DNA of 5,265 nucleotides from Sulfurimonas sp. (lineage in GTDB: Bacteria > Campylobacterota > Campylobacteria > Campylobacterales > Sulfurimonadaceae). Where the stretch lies: NCBI GenBank assembly GCA_027063295.1, contig JAMORZ010000168.1:1-5265 (forward strand). The letters run 5' to 3'. The translations under genes and the position numbers were made by a program. Below, one piece after another: positions 1 through 4,735 of the stretch. The notes below the pieces were generated by a model that was not told where the DNA came from, made no database searches, and saw only the letters and a program-made list of their open reading frames with translations. Numbering within the stretch: position 1 is the stretch's first letter; every line of letters starts with the position of its first letter.

Positions 1-5
1 TTAAG

Positions 6-30
6 AAAACGACACCTGCGTGTCGTTTTT
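6..30 (+). terminator. Rho-independent terminator (copy 1)
   Basis: A perfect stem pairs AAAACGACAC (6-15) with GTGTCGTTTT (20-29) around the loop CTGC, giving 10 bp with a continuous T-tract at 26-30. The form is typical of an intrinsic terminator for + strand transcription entering from the left, from a gene outside the window. The A-run on the left side gives T residues on the minus strand too, so weak bidirectional function is possible. There is no gene within the window for it to terminate. Confidence 0.8.
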
Positions 31-53
31 AGCTTGCGCACCAAAGGTCAATG
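9..53. repeat. 45-bp direct repeat, copy 1
   Basis: This stretch is identical, base for base, to 82-126, with a 73-bp period and a 28-bp unrelated spacer between the copies. Each copy consists of a GC-containing hairpin, a T-tract and a further conserved 23-bp tail that begins AGCTTGCGCACC and ends GGTCAATG. The tail lies beyond what a terminator needs, so the whole unit was duplicated rather than two terminators arising separately. Two copies with a 45-bp repeat do not fit a CRISPR array, and no cas genes are present. The origin is unknown: a tandem duplication or a dispersed intergenic repeat family are both possible. Confidence 0.93.
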
Positions 54-81
54 TACAGAGTACTGACCGACGGAGACCATT

Positions 82-103
82 ACGACACCTGCGTGTCGTT
101 TTT
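82..103 (+). terminator. Rho-independent terminator (copy 2)
   Basis: The stem ACGACAC (82-88) pairs with GTGTCGT (93-99) around the loop CTGC, with T residues at 99-103. It has 7 bp, against 10 bp in copy 1, because the flanking A residues are missing. It lies 73 bp behind the first and would act as a back-up in tandem. On the minus strand it lacks a T-tract, so it should work only in the + direction. Confidence 0.75.
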
Positions 104-126
104 AGCTTGCGCACCAAAGGTCAATG
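82..126. repeat. 45-bp direct repeat, copy 2
   Basis: Exact second copy of the unit at 9-53. The flanks differ: copy 1 is preceded by AAA, which lengthens its hairpin, whereas copy 2 is preceded by T. Copy 2 is followed by AT-rich DNA leading into the nadE promoter region. Base composition changes visibly at about 127, from mixed to strongly AT-rich, so the repeat block looks like a unit separate from the nadE leader. Confidence 0.93.
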
Positions 127-178
127 AGGTACTACTGAGTATTTTCATCGATTAGTTATTCTCTCCTTTTATTGATTT

Positions 179-208
179 TTTACTTTATTTACAAAAACAA
201 GTTATAAT
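179..208 (+). promoter_or_regulatory. Predicted sigma-70 promoter for nadE
   Basis: A perfect TATAAT -10 box lies at 203-208, about 39 bp before the nadE start codon. A poor -35 candidate, TTTACT, lies at 179-184 with an 18-bp spacer. The upstream DNA is rich in T-runs (165-190), which is the usual Campylobacterota arrangement where a -35 box is often absent. It would drive nadE and probably the aminotransferase and lpxK behind it. I saw no operator-like palindrome over it. Confidence 0.6.
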
Positions 209-246
209 CCAAACTACCAATAATCCAAAAGGTTGCAAGTATCATC

Positions 247-1053
247 ATGAGTAAATATGCAGATATTACAGAATATCTTGGTCTTTTTTTAGAAAATGAA
301 GTTGAAAAGACAGGATTGAAAAATGTAGTTGTTGGACTAAGTGGTGGTCTTGATTCGGCTGTTGTGGCTGTTTTGGCACAAAAAGTTTTTGGTGAAAGAT
401 TATTGTGTGTCAAAATGCCATCGCACTACTCATCACAAAGTTCACTTGATGATGCTGATGAATTATGTCGTGATTTTTCACTTCGTAATATAATTTGCTC
501 GATTGAGCCTATGTTAAAGGCTTACGAACAGATGAACCCTGAGCTAGATAACCTGAGAAAAGGAAACTTTTCATCACGTATGAGAATGGCAACTCTGTTT
601 GATATCTCAGCTCGTGAGAGTGCACTTGTGCTAGGTACAAGTAACAAAAGTGAGTTGATGCTTGGGTATGGAACACTCTATGGGGATCTTGCTTCTGCTA
701 TAAATCCTATTGGTGATCTTTATAAAAGTGAAGTGTTTGAGCTTGCTGAGTATCTGGGTGTGAGTGAGTCTATCATCAAAAAGCCACCTTCAGCGGATTT
801 ATGGGCAGGACAGAGTGATGAGGCTGACTTAGGCTACACTTATGCACAGCTAGATGCTGCGATGAAACTTTATGTAGATGAGAGGCTTTCTAAAGAGGAG
901 GTACTCTCCCGTGGGATCAATGAGAAGATGCTTGATATGATTATCTCTAAGATTTTTCGTAATCATTTTAAACGCAAGATGCCTGTGATAGCAAAACTCA
1001 CTTCACGAACTTTAAATCACGATTTTAACTATCCTCGTGATATAACACTCTAA
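247..1053 (+). CDS. nadE: NH3-dependent NAD(+) synthetase
   Basis: The cytoplasmic enzyme performs the last step of NAD synthesis: deamido-NAD plus ATP plus ammonia gives NAD, AMP and pyrophosphate. The 268-aa product carries the N-type ATP pyrophosphatase P-loop SGGLDS at residues 32-37, the GNFSSRMRM segment at 106-114, GTSNKSE at 130-136, and PPSADLWAGQSDE at about 180-192. All are NadE hallmarks in the right order. There is no N-terminal nitrilase (glutaminase) domain, so free ammonia rather than glutamine should be the nitrogen donor. The length fits the short bacterial class. ATG 247 is the only sensible start: the frame has no upstream alternative, although the best Shine-Dalgarno-like stretch, AAAAGG at 227-232, is rather distant (14 nt). 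nadE next to lpxK is also known from Helicobacter and Campylobacter, but here a third gene separates them. Confidence 0.96.
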   Translation: MSKYADITEYLGLFLENEVEKTGLKNVVVGLSGGLDSAVVAVLAQKVFGERLLCVKMPSHYSSQSSLDDADELCRDFSLRNIICSIEPMLKAYEQMNPELDNLRKGNFSSRMRMATLFDISARESALVLGTSNKSELMLGYGTLYGDLASAINPIGDLYKSEVFELAEYLGVSESIIKKPPSADLWAGQSDEADLGYTYAQLDAAMKLYVDERLSKEEVLSRGINEKMLDMIISKIFRNHFKRKMPVIAKLTSRTLNHDFNYPRDITL

Positions 1054-1057
1054 GGAG
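1052..1057 (+). promoter_or_regulatory. Ribosome binding site deciding the aminotransferase start
   Basis: AAGGAG overlaps the last two bases of the nadE TAA stop codon. It is followed by two consecutive ATG codons at 1060 and 1063. The spacing is only 2 nt to the first and 5 nt to the second, so the second ATG is the more likely start. The overlap with the stop codon also suggests that translation of the two genes is coupled. Confidence 0.7.
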
Positions 1058-1059
1058 AT

Positions 1060-2184
1060 ATGATGAAAATACCTTTTAGCCGCTATGAGAGCTCACGTGA
1101 AGCTCATGCAAATGTAAGTGATGTTCTTGATGCAGATGATATCAATCAGGTTGCTCAACTTCAAGATGAGTTTGCTCAGTATGTAGGTGCTCAGTATGCA
1201 CTTGCAACATCACACGGAACATCTGCGCTTCATCTTGCGATGTTGGCACTTGATCTTAAACGTGGTGATAAGGTTGTATGTTCTGTTAATGCTCATCCAA
1301 ATGTGCCAGAAGTGGTGCGCCACTTTGATGCCGAGCCTGCATTTATCGATATTGATGAGACTACACACAATATTGACCTTGATAAATTAGAGAGTTATCT
1401 TGAGGAAAATAGATCAAAAAAACTTAAAGCTGTAATCATCACACATATTGGTGGCTCTTGTGTTGATCTGCAAAGAGCGTATAAGATGGCAGAGGATTAC
1501 AACATAAAAGTTGTAGAGGATGCAAGTGATGCTTTAGGTGCTACATATCAAGGAAATAAAATAGGCTCAACTGGGGCAGATATAGTATGTTTTAACCTCT
1601 CTCCACATTTGAAAAAAAATATCTGTAACGGTGGTATGCTTGTCACTGATAATGATGAGATATATGAGAGAGCAAAACTTCTTGCTAATCATGCGATTGT
1701 TCGTGATGCGGAAGCTTTAGAGTATATCTACGATGTGGTTGATATTGGAAATGATTACTCTTTGAGTGAGTTAAATGCAGCATATATAAGAGCACAGATT
1801 AGAGCACAAGATGTAAATATAGAACGTCAAAAAGAGATCGCACAACTCTATTCAGAAGCACTTAATGGGGTAGATCATGTAACTATCCCAGATATGTCAA
1901 ATGAAGAGAATCCATTTTCACTCTATATCATCAAGATAGATAAAAATCGTGATTCATTTGCCGTAGCACTTAAAGAGGCAGGGATCGGTACAGGGCTTCA
2001 CTATATTCCGCTTCATCTTTTGAGTTATTATAAGTCGAAGTACTCTCTAAGAGTCAATGAATATCCTGTAGCACTCCGTGCTTATCAGCAGGTACTCTCA
2101 CTTCCGATTTATGCAAGCATGAGTGATGATGAGGTACAAGAGGTGATTAAAGCGATCAAAACTATCGCAAAAACAAGGGTGTAA
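1060..2184 (+). CDS. DegT/DnrJ/EryC1/StrS-family PLP aminotransferase
   Basis: A fold-type I, PLP-dependent aminotransferase of the family that usually converts nucleotide-linked keto-sugars to amino sugars. Numbering is from ATG 1060; ATG 1063 is likelier (373 aa). Visible family features are SHGTSALHLA (51-60), which binds the cofactor phosphate; FIDID (95-99); VVEDASDALGATY (151-163), where Asp154 should contact the pyridine nitrogen; and a C-terminal GIGTGLHYIPLH and LSLPIY. The lysine segment reads SPHLKKNICNGGM (181-193), so the Schiff-base lysine is Lys186 or Lys185. The loop to the GG pair is two residues shorter than the usual K-N-x-T-T-G-E-G-G, and Asp157 replaces the common His/Gln of EDAAH/Q. 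It lies between nadE and lpxK, 6-9 and 7 bp away. Lipid A or surface-sugar amination (GnnB-like) is a guess from lpxK alone; no partner oxidoreductase is present. The family call is firm; the substrate is unknown. Confidence 0.9.
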   Translation: MMKIPFSRYESSREAHANVSDVLDADDINQVAQLQDEFAQYVGAQYALATSHGTSALHLAMLALDLKRGDKVVCSVNAHPNVPEVVRHFDAEPAFIDIDETTHNIDLDKLESYLEENRSKKLKAVIITHIGGSCVDLQRAYKMAEDYNIKVVEDASDALGATYQGNKIGSTGADIVCFNLSPHLKKNICNGGMLVTDNDEIYERAKLLANHAIVRDAEALEYIYDVVDIGNDYSLSELNAAYIRAQIRAQDVNIERQKEIAQLYSEALNGVDHVTIPDMSNEENPFSLYIIKIDKNRDSFAVALKEAGIGTGLHYIPLHLLSYYKSKYSLRVNEYPVALRAYQQVLSLPIYASMSDDEVQEVIKAIKTIAKTRV

Positions 2185-2190
2185 TACCCT
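2176..2190 (+). other. Small hairpin at the aminotransferase/lpxK junction
   Basis: The 5-bp inverted repeat AGGGT/ACCCT encloses the loop GTAAT, which includes the aminotransferase stop codon. The left arm contains the only Shine-Dalgarno-like sequence (AAGGG, 2175-2179) ahead of the GTG start of lpxK. If formed, the hairpin would hide that site until ribosomes finishing the upstream gene melt it, which would couple lpxK translation to the aminotransferase. The stem is short, so chance is a real alternative. Confidence 0.4.
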
Positions 2191-2191
2191 G

Positions 2192-3070
2192 GTGAAAGCA
2201 CAACTTGTTTTTTGGGTAGAACGCTACCTTTATGCTCCCACTTTTTTACAAAAACTTCTCTCTTTTTTCCTTTTACCCCTCTCGTGGCTCTACTGTTTTG
2301 TAATGTGGCTGCGTTTTAAAAATACAAAGCCTCAAGATACGGGAATGCAGGTTATTGGAGTAGGTAACCTTGTAGTGGGTGGTAGTGGTAAAACCCCTCT
2401 TGTAACAGCACTCGCACAACAGCATAAAAACGCAGCAGTACTCCTTCGTGGGTATGGCAGAGCCTCGCAGGGGCTTTATGTGATAAAAGATAAAACACAG
2501 ATACTGCAGAGTGTAGAGGTGAGTGGTGATGAAGCGATGATCTATGCACATAAACTTCCAAACGCAGTGGTGATTGTGAGTGAAGATAGAAAAGAGGGGA
2601 TACAAAAGGCAAAAGAGATGGGGTGTGAGGTTGTTTTTTTGGATGATGCTTACTCCAAACACAACATCAAAAAGCAAGATATCCTCATAGATGTACCTAC
2701 TCAAAATAACCACTGCTTACCATCTGGACCATACAGAGAGAAGCTCTGGAAAGCCAAAGAGGTGCTTGTGGTGCAAGAGGGTAGAGATTTTAGCAGAGAG
2801 GTAACTCTTGTAGATCCAAAAGAGAAGATGTCACTTGTTACTGCCATAGCCAGGCCACAAAGGCTTGATGATTATCTGCCTGAAGTGGTAGCTAAACACT
2901 ATTTTGAAGATCATCACAGTTTTACAAAAGAGGAGCTTGAAGAGATTTTGCAAAAAGATGGGGTAGATTCTCTTTTGGTGACCTATAAAGACTATGTCAA
3001 GATAGAGAAGTTTAACCTGCCACTCTCTTTGCTTGATCTGGAGTTAAAACTTCACTTTACCAACAAATAA
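2192..3070 (+). CDS. lpxK: Tetraacyldisaccharide 4'-kinase (lipid A kinase)
   Basis: LpxK phosphorylates the 4' position of the lipid A disaccharide precursor at the inner face of the cytoplasmic membrane, the sixth step of the Raetz pathway. The 292-aa product has a hydrophobic N-terminal membrane segment (about 18-42, with LLPLSWLY), then the P-loop GGSGKTP (63-69), RGYG (86-89), SGDEA (111-115; Asp113 matches the proposed catalytic Asp), a Walker B-like DDAYSKH (151-157), LPSGPYRE (176-183), IARP (219-222), DHH (240-242) and VTYKD (263-267). Compared with common family forms, DDGFQH has become DDAYSKH and TEKD has become TYKD. It is a little shorter than the usual 310-330 residues but has no obvious gap. 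The start is GTG 2192, since in-frame ATG codons occur only at residues 38 and 52, inside or after the membrane segment. It follows the aminotransferase by 7 bp. Confidence 0.95.
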   Translation: MKAQLVFWVERYLYAPTFLQKLLSFFLLPLSWLYCFVMWLRFKNTKPQDTGMQVIGVGNLVVGGSGKTPLVTALAQQHKNAAVLLRGYGRASQGLYVIKDKTQILQSVEVSGDEAMIYAHKLPNAVVIVSEDRKEGIQKAKEMGCEVVFLDDAYSKHNIKKQDILIDVPTQNNHCLPSGPYREKLWKAKEVLVVQEGRDFSREVTLVDPKEKMSLVTAIARPQRLDDYLPEVVAKHYFEDHHSFTKEELEEILQKDGVDSLLVTYKDYVKIEKFNLPLSLLDLELKLHFTNK

Positions 3071-3115
3071 ACCAAATTTGGCTAAAATAACAAAATTATT
3101 TAAAAGATACAGGAA
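3071..3115 (+). promoter_or_regulatory. Promoter-like region and RBS upstream of argB
   Basis: The 51-bp gap behind lpxK contains the perfect 10-bp palindrome CCAAATTTGG (3072-3081), overlapped by TTTGGCTAAAAT, whose TAAAAT (3083-3088) is a plausible -10 box of the TTTGG-preceded Campylobacterota kind. A weak AT-only inverted repeat, AAATAA/TTATTT (3085-3090, 3096-3101), follows. AGGAA at 3111-3115 lies 6 nt before the TTG start codon and supports it. I see no terminator after lpxK, so argB may also be reached by read-through. Confidence 0.5.
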
Positions 3116-3121
3116 ACTATA

Positions 3122-3973
3122 TTGCAAGCTAAGATTGAAACTGTAAAAACACTCCTTGAGGCATTGCCGTTTATTAAAGAGTTTAGAAAAGAGATTGTTG
3201 TTATCAAGTATGGAGGTTCAGCTCAAACCTCTCCACAACTTAAAGAGAAATTTGCTGAAGATATTTTACTGATGCACCTTGTTGGAATCAAGCCTGTTAT
3301 TGTTCATGGTGGTGGCAAAAAGATCACAGATATGCTTGATGCCTTGAGTATAGATACGAAGTTTATCGATGGTCAGCGTGTTACCACCAAAGAGGTGATG
3401 CGTATTGCTGAGATGATACTTAGCGGTGAGATCAACAAAGAGATTGTCTCACTTATCAACTCTTATGGTGCAAAAGCTATCGGTGTGAGTGGAAAAGATG
3501 CACACTTTATCACTGCAAAAGCAAAAGATTTTGCTCGTTGGGGGCTTACAGGAAATATCACAAATGTAAAACCTGATGTTGTAATCAACCTTATAGATGA
3601 TGGTTTTGTGCCTGTTATCGCTCCTATCGCTGCTGGTGAGGAGATGGGACATCCTGGTTTTAACATAAACGCAGACCTGTGTGCATCGTATGTGGCAAAA
3701 GCGATAGGTGCTAACAAGATCATCTTCTTAACAGATACAGAGGGTGTACTTAATAACGACAAAGAACTGCTCCCTTCACTCACACGTGATGAGGTTGAAA
3801 ATTTAAAAGCAGATGGAACTATTCACGGTGGTATGGTACCAAAGGTAGATGCCTGTCTTGAGGCGATCGATGGGGGTGTGCAAAAAGCACATATTATCGA
3901 TGGACGATTAGAACACTCAATGTTACTTGAACTTTTTACATCAGAAGGTGTAGGCACACAAATCATTAAGTAA
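3122..3973 (+). CDS. argB: Acetylglutamate kinase
   Basis: ArgB phosphorylates N-acetyl-L-glutamate with ATP, the second step of arginine synthesis in the cytoplasm. The 283-aa amino-acid-kinase-fold protein shows IKYGGSA (28-34, with Lys29 as the transition-state lysine), HGGGKKI (62-68), Arg86 in GQRVT for substrate binding, GLTGNI (141-146), NINADLCASYVAKAI (181-195), FLTDTEGV (202-209) and HGGMVPKVDAC (235-245). About 24 residues precede the first strand, and the end reads EHSMLLELFTSEGVGT (264-279). An extra N-terminal helix and such a C-terminus are features of arginine-inhibited hexameric acetylglutamate kinases, so feedback inhibition by arginine is likely but inferred. The start is TTG 3122, supported by AGGAA 6 nt upstream; the first internal Met is residue 51, which is too late. 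No other arg genes are nearby. Confidence 0.96.
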   Translation: MQAKIETVKTLLEALPFIKEFRKEIVVIKYGGSAQTSPQLKEKFAEDILLMHLVGIKPVIVHGGGKKITDMLDALSIDTKFIDGQRVTTKEVMRIAEMILSGEINKEIVSLINSYGAKAIGVSGKDAHFITAKAKDFARWGLTGNITNVKPDVVINLIDDGFVPVIAPIAAGEEMGHPGFNINADLCASYVAKAIGANKIIFLTDTEGVLNNDKELLPSLTRDEVENLKADGTIHGGMVPKVDACLEAIDGGVQKAHIIDGRLEHSMLLELFTSEGVGTQIIK

Positions 3974-3976
3974 ACA

Positions 3977-3986
3977 TTGCTATAAT
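3977..3986 (+). promoter_or_regulatory. Predicted promoter for the DUF2018 gene
   Basis: TTGCTATAAT contains a perfect TATAAT (3981-3986) with the TG of an extended -10, beginning just 3 bp after the argB stop codon. No clear -35 box exists; the sequence upstream is the end of argB. Transcription would start near 3993, giving a leader of about 25 nt with AAAGGA (4007-4012) as the ribosome binding site. It probably drives the three genes that follow. Confidence 0.65.
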
Positions 3987-4017
3987 CGCAAAATATTAAA
4001 AAATACAAAGGAAAAAT

Positions 4018-4314
4018 ATGAGTATGAGTAAATACAGTGCTTTATTTGAAGATGAAGATGATGTGTTTTTAGGAACACCTGCGAGTAAGTTGATGGATAT
4101 CATCTTTAGCGCAAACAATGATGTTGTAAGGTTTGATCTTGAAAACTTTATCACGCAACGTGCTGCTATGGAGATCTTATTGGCTGAGAAACTTGGAGAA
4201 GATTTTTACCGTGAGGTGGAAAACCTTATGGTGACTCGACGTGCAGATGTTGAGAGCAAAACAAAATCACTCTGTATGGAACTTACAGGCGAGATTGTTT
4301 CAAAGAGTGAGTAG
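4018..4314 (+). CDS. DUF2018 family protein (HP0242-like)
   Basis: A small acidic protein of 98 aa, predicted almost wholly helical and cytoplasmic, with no signal peptide. The segment from residue 17, FLGTPASKLMDIIFSANND, resembles what I remember of H. pylori HP0242 (FEGNP..KWNDIIFHASKK), and the C-terminal ESKTKSLCMELTGEI resembles its last helix. HP0242 is the structurally known DUF2018 member, an intertwined all-helical homodimer used as the basis of an engineered knotted protein. Its cellular function is not known to me. The family appears confined to Campylobacterota. AAAGGA, 5 nt before ATG 4018, favours this start over the second ATG at 4024. The gene order with the next two genes matches HP0242-HP0241-HP0240, which independently supports the assignment. 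The match is from memory, not from a search. Confidence 0.8.
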   Translation: MSMSKYSALFEDEDDVFLGTPASKLMDIIFSANNDVVRFDLENFITQRAAMEILLAEKLGEDFYREVENLMVTRRADVESKTKSLCMELTGEIVSKSE

Positions 4315-4731
4315 GTGCATTTTTTTGTTCATCTTTTTGTTGTTGTAGCACTCCTTGGGGGTGTTACATCGGCAAACGATTTTAGAGAAACGATAAAAAT
4401 CTCTCTAAAAAAGGATGAGCAAAAGAAATTTCTTGTAAAATACGATAAAAGTGAAAGACTTTTTAAATTTAGGTGGACACTGTATCAAAACAAAGGTTTG
4501 GTTGTGTTTCGCTCTTACGATAAAAGAGTAGCTCAAAACATACTCTACTTAAACCATAAAAACCAAAGTTTTCGAGTGGAGCTTAAGTCACGTGGAGCAA
4601 ATAACTTCAATGTTCCCTACATACTGGTTAAATTTAAAAAGTTTGATTTTAAAACACAAGAAGCCAAATTTGATCTGATGCTTTCAGATGATAAGATGGA
4701 AATTTTACTAGAAGAATTAAAACAAAAGTGA
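4315..4731 (+). CDS. Predicted exported protein of unknown function, upstream of ispB
   Basis: The 138-aa product begins with a hydrophobic stretch (residues 3-17) ending in GVTSA, with a likely signal peptidase I cut after Ala20, so the mature protein should be periplasmic. The n-region, MHFF, lacks Lys or Arg, which is unusual. The mature part is rich in lysine and aromatic residues, alternates hydrophobic and polar residues as beta strands do (FKFRWTLYQ, GLVVFRSY, NILYLN, FRVELKS, YILVKFKKFDF), and ends in a short helical KMEILLEELKQK. There are no cysteines and no catalytic motif I recognise. GTG 4315 directly abuts the TAG stop of the upstream gene, and that stop also blocks any earlier start. 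With no strong Shine-Dalgarno sequence, translation probably depends on coupling. It occupies the place of HP0241 in H. pylori and of Cj0540 (annotated as an exporting protein) in C. jejuni, from memory. Function unknown. Confidence 0.82.
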   Translation: MHFFVHLFVVVALLGGVTSANDFRETIKISLKKDEQKKFLVKYDKSERLFKFRWTLYQNKGLVVFRSYDKRVAQNILYLNHKNQSFRVELKSRGANNFNVPYILVKFKKFDFKTQEAKFDLMLSDDKMEILLEELKQK

Positions 4732-4735
4732 GAAG

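Noticed and set aside
1..117. Minus-strand open frame of about 38 codons ending in TAA at 1-3
   Set aside because: It has no ATG, its two repeat copies are read in different frames because the 73-bp period is not a multiple of three, and it lies over terminator hairpins.
9..126. Two-copy direct repeat as a minimal CRISPR array
   Set aside because: The repeat contains an intrinsic terminator, is 45 bp long with only one 28-bp spacer, and no cas genes are nearby.
172..208. TTGATT at 172-177 as the -35 box of the nadE promoter
   Set aside because: The spacer to TATAAT at 203 would be 25 bp, far longer than the 16-18 bp that works.
1187..1390. 67-codon + strand open frame inside the aminotransferase
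   Set aside because: It overlaps an out-of-frame part of a gene with conserved motifs and has no ribosome binding site.
2273..2713. 146-codon minus-strand open frame opposite lpxK
   Set aside because: The product is an unnatural mix rich in His, Cys, Ile and Leu without motifs, and it lies fully inside a clearly functional gene.
3463..3783. 106-codon minus-strand open frame opposite argB
   Set aside because: It is a shadow of the argB coding pattern, without a ribosome binding site or recognisable domain.
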